A DNA stretch of 64,000 nt. Source: Alopecurus myosuroides. Taxonomy: Eukaryota > Streptophyta > Magnoliopsida > Poales > Poaceae. The position numbers and the translations under genes were made by a program. The notes under the pieces are model-generated. The model had not been told where the DNA came from. It ran no database searches and saw only the letters and a program-made list of their open reading frames with translations. The stretch is taken from assembly GCA_028641055.1 (NCBI GenBank), contig CM054061.1, forward strand, positions 112,972,019 to 113,036,018. The letters are read 5' to 3'. Below are positions 12,690 to 24,893 of this stretch, in pieces (within the stretch, counting starts at the first letter, position 1; the number at the start of each line of letters is the position of its first letter).

Positions 12690-13566
12690 TTCCTCATCAG
12701 ATATGAATACTATAGATTTCGATACTACATCTGCAACCCGGTCATCTGCAAGGAGACTCTCCTACCACGGCCTCAAGTTGGGAAAGGCATCTGCAGCCAT
12801 ATAATCGGTCTCTACCGGAACCATCCAACTTCAGAATACAGGGTGCTCTGGGTCTCATTGTCAGAATACTTTTCTAAGGGCAGCTTATACGTCCTCACAG
12901 TGGGATCCAACGAGCCGAGGCACGTCACAGTCACAATCACAATGCCAGCAGGCTCGTCGCATTCCGTCGAACAGAAGTTATTGAAAAGGCTGCTCTTTTT
13001 GTTACCAGTCCACCACAATGGCAGCCTGCACTGGTATCCATTTTGCCAGCGACATTATGGGAGACGGCGGAGACATTATTGTGTTCGACACAGAAGCTGA
13101 GTCATTCCGGTCGATGCATAGTCCCTGCCAGCTGGGCCAAGTGGGCTTTAAGAGGGAGTTGTTTAGCATGAAGGGAACACTTGCTTTCTCGGGCATGTCG
13201 ACTCTAGGTTCAACCGTTATAGATGTCTGGGTGATGGAGGATTACGAGGCTGAAATCTGGGCTTTGAAGTACCGGATTGACCTGTTAAAGGTGGAGGCAC
13301 CACGACAACTTTATTCAACTGCTTCCAAAAAGAAAAAGAAAACACCATCAGATTCCAAGTTGCATGGGTTCAGTAATTTGGTTGCGCTCAACGAGCGTGA
13401 GCTGCTGATCATGTTTGGTATTAATAAACTTGTGTTGCGGTGTGACGTTGATGGCAAGTTCTTAGGTATGGTGAACATTGGAAAGTGTCAATACCGTATG
13501 ACGCTTACTCATCACCTTCTACAAGAGAGCATTATTCCAATTCCGTCCCATGAGATGCCAGGATAA
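12690..13566 (+). pseudogene. F-box-associated (FBA) domain pseudogene, array copy 1
   Basis: An open frame from about 12690 reads a beta-propeller-like F-box-associated domain (YYICNP, EYRVLW, SLHWYP). It continues only after a one-base frame change at about 13031-13055, into DIIVFDTEAESFR, LAFSG and VIDVWVM, and ends at a stop at 13564-13566. This order is typical of the C-terminal domain of grass F-box proteins. No F-box is present upstream in the unit. The reading after the frameshift is open for 182 codons. Without an F-box and with the frameshift it is probably non-functional, though a transcript is possible. Confidence 0.75.
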
Positions 13567-15234
13567 GATGAGGAGGCTCCATTCTCCACTGGGCATGTCT
13601 GAATGTTTAGGACTCCTGGTTTGCTTGTCACTTTGGATAGTTGAAGTAGCACCTGCGCTATCATTGTTTGGAGCTTGCTTATTATCATGTCTTGAATATC
13701 TTGTTGATGTTCTTGAATCTTGACTGTGGATTACTATCTATGATATTAGAACTTTATTACTGTTACTCCCTACCAAAATTTATGTTATTCTTGCATGGTT
13801 CAGATGCACAGGTTGCACTGTTAAGTTGATATTCACTCTTGTTCATGTTTTTTGAGCGAAGGCAGCTTAAGGTGTTGAAATGTTATTATGGATCCCTTCC
13901 ATAGGCTGTTTGTGTGGTCTCTGCTGCCTGTTTTGCAATTTGGTCGTTACTTGTATCTTTCACAAGTTGCACCTGCGCTATGTGTGTCAGGCACACGTGC
14001 ATAGCATTTCCTGTATTATGACACTTATTGAGCATAGTATTATGTCTGATTGTTAGTTCATGTGCTGCTAAGATGGAATAAAGGACCTTGGTGGTTTGGT
14101 AGTTTTGCCAAGGCCTTTGTTTCCTGATGATTTTTGTTTCCAGGGTGTTACATTTTTTTGCTTAGAAATGAGTTCAAATACGGAGTATATGCTCTCCTGT
14201 AGCAAGTTAAAATTCACCTTAAGTTTGCATTTTTAAGGAGCAAGAATGGCACTGATATGATGAGAGATTCGATCTTGCTCACGGTCTTTTAAGTGAGTGG
14301 TTGATTCGGTCTGTGGTGATGTTTTTTTTAGGAAAGAACCATAGAACAATAGTACTATTTTTCATATAAGCACACTTGTCTAGTGTTCGATCGAGGAGTT
14401 TGTGTAATAACAACCAGAATACGGAGGTTCCCAAAGTGCATCTCCCAGCGCGACATGTGTCTTCAAATCAATCTTAAGTGTCTTAGTTCAAAAAAATAAA
14501 AATCTTAAGTGTCTTGACATGCATGCGACAACATCTTTTAGATTGTACATCCTTGTAGCTATCCTTGTGAGTATAATATTAGTATCTAATAATGACGCTC
14601 CACAAGTCTTCGAATTAGGAAGATCATCGTCCGATGCAAGTGACATTCAGGCCTAGCAAAATGGAAAAAATAAGTTGTTAAAGTGGTACCGAGCAAAAAA
14701 AAAAGGGTACACTAATATTTGATAACCTATAACTTTGGAAAATATGACAGCCAATAAAAGCTGAATGCACTTGTATACAACGAAATAACTCACAACAAGT
14801 ACTGAACTGCGTTGAATCGTTAGTCCTATCATCCAGAAGTCAATCTATCATAATTTGTTTCTGATGCTCTAATAGAAGCACTATATGTTGCTATATTATA
14901 GAACCGACCAATTGGTCATTGATTAGTTTAGAGGATCGGCTAGTTTTGTTTGACCGGGGAACTAGCTAAAGCGAATCCATATATGTGCACTGTATAGTGT
15001 TATCATACAATAGAGAAAACACAATAAAACTTACCCCCTCTCGGAACTCAACATTGACCTTCCACTTATGCAATGAAAAATTGCCCCAAGAATACATTGT
15101 CCCTTTATTCCTAAGATAAGATAGGATAAAAACGAAGAAATAAGACGGTATTAAATAATAACTGAAATAATAAAAATAACTGAAAAATAAAAATAATAAC
15201 TGAAATTTTTTCCCAAGAATACATTGTCCCTTTA

Positions 15235-16111
15235 TTCCTCATCAGATATGAATACTATAGATTTCGATACTACATCTGCAACCCGGTCATCTGCAAGGAG
15301 ACTCTCCTACCACGGCCTCAAGTTGGGAAAGGCATCTGCAGCCATATAATCGGTCTCTACCGGAACCATCCAACTTCAGAATACAGGGGGCTCTGGGTCT
15401 CATTGTCAGAATACTTTTCTAAGGGCAGCTTATACGTCCTCACAGTGGGATCCAACGAGCCGAGGCACGTCACAGTCACAATCACAATGCCAGCAGGCTC
15501 GTCGCCTTCCGTCGAACAGAAGTTATTGAAAAGGCTGCTCTTTTTGTTACCAGTCCACCACAATGGCAGCCTGCACTGGTATCCATTTTGCCAGCGACAT
15601 TATGGGAGACGGCGGAGACATTATTGTGTTCGACACAGAAGCTGAGTCATTCCGGTCGATGCATAGTCCCTGCCAGCTGGGCCAACTGGGCTTTAAGAGG
15701 GAGTTGTTTAGCATGAAGGGAACACTTGCTTTCTCGGGCATGTCGACTCTAGGTTCAACCGTTATAGATGTCTGGGTGATGGAGGATTACGAGGCTGAAA
15801 TCTGGGCTTTGAAGTACCGGATTGACCTGTTAAAGGTGGAGGCACCACGACAACTTTATTCAACTGCTTCCAAAAAGAAAAAGAAAACACCATCAGATTC
15901 CAAGTTGTATGGGTTCAGTAATTTGGTTGCGCTCAACGAGCGTGAGCTGCTGATCATGTTTGGTATTAATAAACTTGTGTTGCGGTGTGACGTTGATGGC
16001 AAGTTCTTAGGTATGGTGAACATTGGAAAGTGTCAATACCGTATGACGCTTACTCATCACCTTCTATAAGAGAGCATTATTCCAATTCCGTCCCATGAGA
16101 TGCCAGGATAA
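15235..16111 (+). pseudogene. FBA domain pseudogene, array copy 2
   Basis: This is the same domain as copy 1 with the same frameshift. It also has a private stop at 16067-16069, where copies 1 and 3 have CAA (Gln) and this copy has TAA, removing the last 14 residues. This shows the copies have decayed independently since duplication. Confidence 0.75.
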
Positions 16112-17779
16112 GATGAGGAGGCTCCATTCTCCACTGGGCATGTCTGAATGTTTAGGACTCCTGGTTTGCTTGTCACTTTGGATAGTTGAAGTAGCACCTG
16201 CGCTGTCATTGTTTGGAGCTTGCTTATTATCATGTCTTGAATATCTTGTTGATGTTCTTGAATCTTGACTGTGGATTACTATCTATGATATTAGAACTTT
16301 ATTATTGTTACTCCCTACCAAAATTTATGTTATTCTTGCATGGTTCAGATGCACAGGTTGCACTGTTAAGTTGATATTCACTCTTGTTCATGTTTTTTGA
16401 GCGAAGGCAGCTTAAGGTGTTGAAATGTTATTATGGATCCCTTCCATAGGCTGTTTGTGTGGTCTCTGCTGCCAGTTTTGCAATTTGGTCGTTACTTGTA
16501 TCTTTCACAGGTTGCACCTGCTCTATGTGTGTCAGGCATACGTGCATAGCATTTCCTGTATTATGACACTTATTGAGCATAGTATTATGTCTGATTGTTA
16601 GTTCATGTGCTGCTAAGATTGAATAAAGGACCTTGGTGGTTTGGTAGTTTTGCCAGGGCCTTTGTTTCCTGATGATTTTTGTTTCCAGGGCGTTACATTT
16701 TTTTGCTTAGAAACGAGTTCAAATACGGAGTATATGCTCTCCTGTAGCAAGTTAAAATTCACCTTAAGTTTGCATTGTTAAGAGCAAGAATGTCACTGCT
16801 ATGATGAGAGATTCGATCTTGCTCACGGTCTTTTGAGTGAGTGGTTGATTCGGTCTGTGGTGATGTTTTTTTTTAGGAAAGAACCATAGAACAATAGTAC
16901 TATTTTTCATATAAGCACACTTGTCTAGTGTTCGATCGAGGAGTTTGTGTAATAACAACCAGAATACGGAGGTTCCCAAAGTGCATCTCCCAGCGCGACA
17001 TGTGTCTTCAAATCAATCTTAAGTGTCCTAGTTCAAAAAAATAAAAATCTTAAGTGTCTTGACATGCATGCGACAACATCTTTTAGATTGTACATCCTTG
17101 TAGCTATCCTTGTGAGCATAATATTAGTATCTAATAATGACGCTCCACAAGTCTTCAAATTAGGAAGATCATCGTCCGATGCAAGTGACATTCAGGCCTG
17201 GCAAAATGGAAAAAATAAGTTGTTAAAGTGGTACCGAGCAAAAAAAAAGGGTACACTAATATTTGATAACCTATAACTTTAGAAAATATGACAGCCAATA
17301 AAAGCTGAATGCACTTGTATACAACGAAATAACTCGCAACAAGTACTGAACTGCGTTGAATCGTTAGTCCTATCATCCAGAAGTGAATCTATCATAATTT
17401 GTTTCTGATGCTCTAATAAAAGCACTATATGTTGCTATATTATAGAACCGACCAATTGGTCATTGATTAGTTTAGAGGATCGGCTAGTTTTGTTTGACCG
17501 GGGAACTAGCTAAAGCGAATCCATATCTGTGCACTGTATAGTGTTATCATACAATAGAGAAAACACAATAAAACTTACCCCCTCTCGGAACTCAACATTG
17601 ACCTTCCACTTATGCAATGAAAAATTGCCCCAAGAATACATTGTCCCTTTATTCCTAAGATAAGATAGGATAAAAACGAAGAAATAAGACGGTATTAAAT
17701 AATAACTGAAATAATAAAAATAACTGAAAAATAAAAATAATAACTGAAAAATTTCCCCAAGAATACATTGTCCCTTTAT

Positions 17780-18655
17780 TCCTCATCAAATATGAATACT
17801 ATAGATTTCGATACTACATCTGCAACCCGGTCATCTGCAAGGAGACTCTCCTACCACGGCCTCAAGTTGGGAAAGGCATCTGCAGCCATATAATCGGTCT
17901 CTACCGGCACCATCCAACTTCAGAATACAGGGTGCTCTGGGTCTCATTGTCAGAATACTTTTCTAAGGGCAGCTTATACGTCCTCACAGTGGGATCCAAC
18001 GAGCCGAGGCACGTCACAGTCACAATCACAATGCCAGCAGGCTCGTCGCCTTCCGTCGAACATAAGTTATTGAAAAGGCTGCTCTTTTTGTTACCATTCC
18101 ACCACAATGGAAGCCTGCACTGGTATCCATTTTGCCAGCGACATTATGGGAGACGGCGGAGACATTATTGTGTTCGACACAGAAGCTGAGTCATTCCGGT
18201 CGATGCATAGTCCCTGCCAGCTGGGCCAAGTGGGCTTTAAGAGGGAGTTGTTTAGCATGAAGGGAACACTTGCTTTCTCGGGCATGTCGACTCTAGGTTC
18301 AACCGTTATAGATGTCTGGGTGATGGCGGATTACGAGGCTGAAAGCTGGGCTTTGAAGTACCGGATTGACCTGTTAAAGGTGGAGGCACCACGACAACTT
18401 TATTCAACTGCTTCCAAAAAGAAAAAGAAAACACCATCAGATTCCAAGTTGTATGGGTTCAGTAATTTGGTTGCGCTCAACGAGCGTGAGCTGCTGATCA
18501 TGTTTGGTATTAATAAACTTGTGTTGCGGTGTGACGTTGATGGCAAGTTCTTAGGTATGGTGAACATTGGAAAGTGTCAATACCGTATGACGCTTACTCA
18601 TCACCTTCTACAAGAGAGCATTATTCCAATTCCGTCCCATGAGATGCCAGGATAA
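17780..18655 (+). pseudogene. FBA domain pseudogene, array copy 3
   Basis: This is the same domain with the same shared frameshift. It ends at the same stop as copy 1. Private changes include Glu to Ala and Ile to Ser in the VIDVWVM-DYEAE region. The downstream tail to 19546 resembles a 3' UTR. Confidence 0.75.
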
Positions 18656-20289
18656 GATGAGGAGGCTCCATTCTCCACTGGGCATGTCTGAATGTTTAGG
18701 ACTCCTGGTTTGCTTGTCACTTTGGATAGTTGAAGTAGCACCTGCGCTGTCATTGTTTGGAGCTTGCTTATTATCATGTCTTGAATATCTTGTTGATGTT
18801 CTTGAATCTTGACTGTGGATTACTATCTATGATATTAGAACTTTATTACTGTTACTCCCTACCAAAATTTATGTTATTCTTGCATGGTTCAGATGCACAG
18901 GTTGCACTGTTAAGTTGATATTCACTCTTGTTCATGTTTTTTGAGCGAAGGCAGCTTAAGGTGTTGAAATGTTATTATGGATCCCTTCCATAGGCTGTTT
19001 GTGTGGTCTCTGCTGCCAGTTTTGCAATTTGGTCGTTACTTGTATCTTTCACAGGTTGCACCTGCGCTATGTGTGTCAGGCATACGTGCATAGCATTTCC
19101 TGTATTATGACACTTATTGAGCATAGTATTATGTCTGATTGTTAGTTCATGTCCTGCTAAGATTGAATAAAGGACCTTGGTGGTTTGGTAGTTTTGCCAG
19201 GGCCTTTGTTTCCTGATGATTTTTGTTTCCAGGGTGTTACATTTTTTTGCTTAGAAATGAGTTCAAATACGGAGTATATGCTCTCCTGTAGCAAGTTAAA
19301 ATTCACCTTAAGTTTGCATTGTTAAGGAGCAAGAATGGCACTGCTATGATGAGAGATTCGATCTTGCTCACGGTCTTTTGAGTGAGTGGTTGATTCGGTC
19401 TGTGGTGATGTTTTTTTTTAGGAAAGAACCATAGAACAATAGTACTATTTTTCATATAAGCACACTTGTCTAGTGTTCGATCGAGGAGTTTGTGTAATAA
19501 CAACCAGAATACGGAGGTTCCCAAAGTGCATCTCCCAGCGCGACATGTGTCTTCAAATCAATCTTAAGTGTCTTAGTTCAAAAAAATAAAAATCTTAAGT
19601 GTCTTGACATGCATGCGACAACATCTTTTAGATTGTACATCCTTGTAGCTATCCTTGTGAGCATAATATTAGTATCTAATAATGACGCTCCACAAGTCTT
19701 CGAATTAGGAAAGATCATCGTCCGATGCAAGTGACATTCAGGCCTGGCAAAACGGAAAAAATAAGCTGTTAAAGTGGTACCGAGCAAAAAAATAAAAATA
19801 AGGGTACACTAATATTTGATAACCTATAACTTTGGAAAATATGACAACCAATAAAAGCTGAATGCACTTGTCTACAACGAAATAACTCGCAACAAGTACT
19901 GAACTGCGTTGAATCGTTAGTCCTATCATCCAGAAGTGAATCTATCATAATTTTTTTCTGATGCTCTAATAGAAGCACTATATGTTGCTATATTATAAAC
20001 CGACCAATTGGTCATTGATTAGTTTAGACGATCGGCTAATTTTGTTTGACCGGGAAACTAGCTAATTGAGCGAATCCATATCTGTGCACTGTATAGTGTT
20101 ATCATACAATAGAGAAAACACAATAAAACTTACCCCCTCTCGGAACTCAACATTGACCTTCCACTTATGCAATGAAAAATTGCCCCAAGAATACATTGTC
20201 CCTTTATTCCTAAGATAAGATAGGATAAAAAGGAAGAAATAAGACGGTATTAAATAATAACTGAAATAATAATAATAAGATAGTATAGT

Positions 20290-21477
20290 TCAAGTGAAGG
20301 CAGATACATACCAATACAAACGATGGCAACATGTTAAAACATGGCGGATAAGGCTACGAGGGCCATGCTGGACGTCATTTAGGCTGCATTCATCGAATGG
20401 TTGCGACCACGTGCCACTGCCGAGATGGTATTGCCCAAAGCAACGGGGCATTAGACGGTAGGTGACAATGGTGTCACCCACGACGGTAGGCAACGCCTTG
20501 GAAGAGACGCACAAAGTCCTTGGTCCTAGAAAGATAGTCTTGTCTCCTATGCTGGTCACAGGAGTGAAGACTCCCATGGCAATATCCGCTAGCTTGTAAG
20601 CTATAAGGCCTGATAGATACATGTCGGTGTGGCCGATCGCTATGATCTCTGAATCATGCTCTACTAGATATAGAGGGCGGTGGAGTACCTCGCTTGGGCA
20701 GGTGGTGATCAGCTTCGGCCCGTCTGGCCAAAGCTCGTAAATGTATGTTGCGCATCCCCGTACTTGATCGGTATGAACCAGGTATAGCTTATCTTGTATC
20801 TGCAATGGCCCGTGAGACTGTGGAGTTGGGAGCCACCAGGTTACCATTGTCCATTGCTTGTCTTGTTGTGTAGCAACGGCCGCGTAAGCAGAGTGGTTGA
20901 ACACGAGCATGACGCTGATGCCGTCTGGTAAGAAAGTAGCGGAAGTAGCAACACTCCTCAGGCTTTGAATCCTCCTTAGCTTTGCAAGGGTGTTGAGCGG
21001 TGGGAGCTCGACGATGTCGCACGTGAAAGGGTTGAGGAGCCGGATCGCTGTGTCTTTGTCCCTCTGGAGGAGCAGGAGGCCATTGATGGAGTCAAGAACG
21101 CAGTGGTCCTGGAACAATGCAAGCCGGATCCGGACAAAGGCCCCATGGTCGAGATTGAAGAAACGTACGTAGTCACCAAGATAGGGGTGGCCGGGGTAGA
21201 GCCCACGGCCCTCTGGGAACATCATCCAGCGGTGTGGGTGGAACCGTCGATCCGCTACACCGCGGCCAAAAGGGGAATCGGTGGCAGAGCGCCACTGCGC
21301 GCAGAGGCAACGAAAGCGGCCGTAGTAAAGCAGGTCTTCGGCCAGCAAGCGCAACGCGATCAGACGAACCAAATCGTCTGGCAGCGATGCCCATGGAGGC
21401 TCGGTAGGTCGCCGGATGGCAGGGACAGGCAGCTGCTTGCAGTCCACCATCACAGACTCAAAATTTCGCTTCAGCAT
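20290..21477 (-). CDS. F-box/DUF295 domain protein
   Basis: This 395-residue intact frame is the only ordinary host gene here. The N-terminal F-box is about residues 28-68 (WASLPDDLVRLIALRLL... then CLCAQWRSA), the segment that in this family would bind a SKP1-like adaptor in an SCF ubiquitin ligase. A beta-propeller-like region follows with LLNPFTC near residue 150. The C-terminal part (IFLGPRTLCVSS, FGQYHLGSGTW, HVLTCCHRLYW) matches the DUF295 domain common in large grass F-box families. The length is normal. I took the first Met (21477); a second Met at residue 10 is an alternative. No intron is needed. Its substrate cannot be inferred. The stop is only about 17 bp from the end of the tandem array, so the 3' UTR must run into array sequence. 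Confidence 0.87.
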   Translation of the reverse strand: MLKRNFESVMVDCKQLPVPAIRRPTEPPWASLPDDLVRLIALRLLAEDLLYYGRFRCLCAQWRSATDSPFGRGVADRRFHPHRWMMFPEGRGLYPGHPYLGDYVRFFNLDHGAFVRIRLALFQDHCVLDSINGLLLLQRDKDTAIRLLNPFTCDIVELPPLNTLAKLRRIQSLRSVATSATFLPDGISVMLVFNHSAYAAVATQQDKQWTMVTWWLPTPQSHGPLQIQDKLYLVHTDQVRGCATYIYELWPDGPKLITTCPSEVLHRPLYLVEHDSEIIAIGHTDMYLSGLIAYKLADIAMGVFTPVTSIGDKTIFLGPRTLCVSSKALPTVVGDTIVTYRLMPRCFGQYHLGSGTWSQPFDECSLNDVQHGPRSLIRHVLTCCHRLYWYVSAFT

Positions 21478-22224
21478 CTGGCTTTCGTTAGAAGACGACG
21501 AGGTGTCTGGCGGCGGAAGGAGAAGCCTCGCACTACCTTCCCGAACGTATTAACGACCGACCCTAGGTCAAAAATAATGCCAACTCCAGGAGGAATCTGG
21601 AGAGAGACCATATCCATTATTACTACTCGATCACGTAACAGTTCCGACATGAACATGTTGGATTTCGATACGAATCAGGTTCGTGCGATAAGAGGACTAG
21701 AACTATGGGTCCATCTATTGCTCAGCTGCGTTTAACACAAAACGTCCACAACCGGCTCGCTCTTTTCCTATCTGTTTCGAACGAGAAGCGAGTTGCCTGC
21801 AGACTGCATGCATCCGGCTGACCGGCCGTACAGTAGCTCCTAAGTTCAGAGATGTAGAGCGTGAGTGGTTGGGGTCTTGGTGCAGCAATTTTTTTTTTTT
21901 TGCTTCCGATTGGTTCTAACTGCTGTTTTACTTTTCTTCAAATGGTTGTACGCGTATATGTACGGGTGTACGTGGTGCGTGTTTGCTGGCCGGCCGCCGC
22001 CCTCTTGCTGACCCCATCTATGCCATCTCACCGCGAGGCCGTCCGAGTGGTCCGAATATGTTGACAGCATGACCAAAAACCACCTCTTAACAAGGGTCGT
22101 TGTTTATTGTCGAATCTTCTGATCATGCGGTCAAGCCAAGATCTCATCGATCACCCTGATGTGCCCCTCGCCGGCTCTTGGAAGCGTGATGTTTCCCATC
22201 TAGGACCTCAGCGGGGCCACTTAG
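21478..22224. other. Upstream region of the F-box gene and plain intergenic DNA
   Basis: This holds the promoter side of the minus-strand F-box gene and unassigned sequence. A poly-T tract is at about 21888-21901. I see no convincing TATA box close to the start codon and no other gene. Confidence 0.5.
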
Positions 22225-22380
22225 ACCCTCGCTAGCCATCCCGACCCTCGACAAGCATCATTGACCTGATAAGTATCCCCAACCCTCGACAACCATCGTC
22301 GACCTGACAAGTATCATCGACCCTTGAGCGGTCGAGCCTCGACAAGCATCGCCGTCCCTCGACAAGTCTTCTGTGGAGTT
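22225..22380. repeat. Degenerate CCTCGACAAGCATC repeats
   Basis: About five variants of CCCTCGACAAGCATC, alternating with GACCTGACAAGTATC-like pieces, occur in 150 bp. It looks like a decayed minisatellite or an old LTR-derived repeat. The flanking sequence to 22627 has no recognised feature. Confidence 0.5.
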
Positions 22381-22627
22381 CGATAAGCCTCAACGGGTCA
22401 CCTCGACACTCTATAGGAGTCTTCAACAACACCAATCGGCCGGCTTCTACATCGACACTATTGGTCGCCCTTTGTCGAGCCCTTTGACTATGTCAAGCCT
22501 ACATCGACGGGAACCCTTGGGCCTCACCACCGTGACGCGGCACAACCACGACAACATAGGCGTACTTCAAGCTCTTCTTCCTGCTACGCCTTGATGGTGC
22601 CAGGAATTCAAGTTGCTATGGATGACG

Positions 22628-24893
22628 TGTTGGGAACCCCAAGAGGAGGGTGTGATGAGTGCAGCGGTAAGAATTTCCCTCAGTTAAGAACCAAAATTTC
22701 AAATCCAGTAGGGGAAATAGGATCTTAGGAAGGTTGATGTCACTGGCAGTGGTGATGGCGCCTCACTAGTGTCAGCAACAACGCGGAACCTGCAAACAAC
22801 ACAACCAAAATACTTTGTCATAACGGTACAGTGAGGTTGTCAATCTCACAGGTCTTGCTGAAAACAAAGATTAGACGTATAGTGTGGAAAATGGTGTATA
22901 CTTGCAGTAAGTAAAAAAAAAGCACTGAATTGTAGTGGTTTGTTTAACAGTGTAGGAAAATAGACCGGGGTTCATAGGTTCACTAGTGGTGTCTCTCCAT
23001 AAAAGATAGCATGCTGGATGAACAAATTACAGTTGGGCAATTGACAAATAGAGGTTGCACCGTAGTGCACATTCATGACATGATGACTACTATGATATTT
23101 AGTGCGGGCATTACAACAATATACATAGACCGTAATCCAACTGCATCTATGACGAATAATCCACCCTCAGGTTATCATCCGAACCCCCTTAGGTATTAAG
23201 TTGCAAGCAACAGATAATCGCATTAAGAAATGTGTGTAATGTAAGCAATGATCATGCACGCGGGCACTCACACGCTGTTTCCTCCCTAGTTGCAACATCA
23301 CATCCTCTCCGGTCACGTTTCTGTCACTCGAGCACAGGCGAAAAGGAGGCATGAACCCAACTATCGAGCATAAATACTCCCTCTTGGAGTCACTAGCAAC
23401 TACTTCGCCAGAGCAACCATTAGCAACGGAAAGCATGTAAGATCACAAATAACATATGCAATAAAGAGTATAATCAACTCGGCATAAGTTCAATATTCAT
23501 CAGATCCCAGCAAACATAGCACATAGAATTACATAAGAGCAATCTCGATCATGTTAGGAAGCTCACGAGATCTAAACATTGAGGCAGAGCCGGTCCTGAG
23601 GTTTTAGAGGCCCGGGGCGTAACTAGAATGTGGGCCCTATCAACATCAAATTAACATATAATATATGTATACATATGAGGTATTCTTTATTGAAGAATAT
23701 ATGTGAACTATTACTAATCAACTCATAAAATGCGTCTAATGATAATTCCTAAAATGCGCATAAAAGCAATATGAGGTATTCTTTATCGATAATGTTTTGG
23801 AATGCAGTGCGGCACATGGATCGAATGATAATTTTGTCAGAGAAATCAATGCGTAATAAAAAAGAAAAATGAGTTGAATATTTTTAGTGAAAGAGAAGTA
23901 CCAACGGTACGAGTAGTTTTTTTTTTGAGACAAACAGTACGAGTAGATCGTATGGTTCGCCCTTTTATTTCGGATAACGAGCTCACCCAAGAATTTTGAT
24001 TAATCGAGTCCCAATTAAGCCCTTTAGAGATAATAACCAAAGGAAAATAATACTACAAGCGTAACTGGAGAAAAGGCCCAAGTCAGAGAATGGAGCGAAG
24101 GCCCAAGTTTCCATCGTAACACTTCGTTCTCTCGTGACTGAATCGATTCATAACAGCGGTACGGCACCCAGGGCCGCCAAATTAGTTTTGCTCCTCTATC
24201 CAGCTTCGTATGCCTTAAAAACAGGGATTTGGGGGCCCTGGGCGGCCGCCCACCCTGCCCCCCTCAGGGCCGGCCCTGCATTGAGGCATAGGAGGAGAAG
24301 ACAACCATCTAGCTACTGCTATGGACCCGTAGTCCAAGGATGAACTACTCTCGCATCACTCCGGAGGCAGGCATGGTGATGAAGAGGCCTCCAATGACGA
24401 TCTCTTCTCCGGCAGGGTGGCGGGAGACAACTTCAAAACCCCCTGATCTAGGGTTGACGACGATGACGTCTGCGGAACTTTTCAGGGATTTTTTATCAAG
24501 TGCTTAGGGTTTTCCTTCGGAGGAGAATAAATAGGCGAAAGGGCGGCGTCGGTGGGCCACCAGGGTGGCCTCACCACCCCCATGCGCGACCAAGGGGGGG
24601 ACCGCGCCTGGCTATGGTGAGGGCCCCTTGGTGCCCGTCTTCGACTCCTCTTCGGACTTCTGGATGCTTTCGGGGGAAATAGGAACTTTGGGATTCGTGG
24701 GGTCCAATTCCGAGAATATATCCAGAACAATTTTTCTAAAATAAAAAACATGATACTAGCACTTGGCATCTTGTTAATAGGTTAGTCCCGGAAAAACGTG
24801 TAAAAATGCTATAAAGAAGGGAGAAAACATGTAGCAATTGGCATAATATCAACATGGAACATCAGAAATTATAGATACGTTGGAGACGTATCA
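22628..24893 (-). repeat. 3' LTR of element D with internal hAT insertion
   Basis: On the minus strand it has TG...CA ends, TGATACGTCTCC at 24893 and CCCAACA at 22628. The total is 2266 bp, or 1564 bp after subtracting the 694-bp hAT-like element and its duplicated 8 bp. Confidence 0.72.
23585..24278. mobile_element. hAT-like non-autonomous DNA transposon (694 bp)
   Basis: Terminal inverted repeats CAGAGCCGGTCCTGAGG on the left and, reverse-complemented, CAGGGCCGGCCCTGAGG on the right match at 15 of 17 positions. They are flanked by a perfect 8-bp duplication CATTGAGG (23577-23584 and 24279-24286). The 8-bp duplication and CAGGG-type ends are diagnostic of hAT elements. The interior has no transposase, so it must be mobilised in trans. 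It sits within the LTR of element D. Confidence 0.9.

Larger units (their letters stand above)
11912..20272. repeat. Tandem array, period 2545 bp (3 full units + partial fourth)
   Basis: The same boundary motif (GTGTCTTCAAATC) begins units at 11912, 14457, 17002 and 19547, so the spacing is 2545 bp each time. Units are nearly identical, with only scattered substitutions and homopolymer changes. Each full unit holds an AT-rich left half, an F-box-associated-domain pseudogene and a 3' UTR-like tail. The fourth unit stops at about 20272, just before the stop codon of the gene at 20290. The left edge joins unrelated sequence at 11911. Confidence 0.92.

Noticed and set aside
11912..20272. Satellite DNA or CRISPR-like array
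   Set aside because: Units are 2.5 kb and carry a gene fragment. The host is a plant and there are no short regularly spaced repeats with unique spacers.
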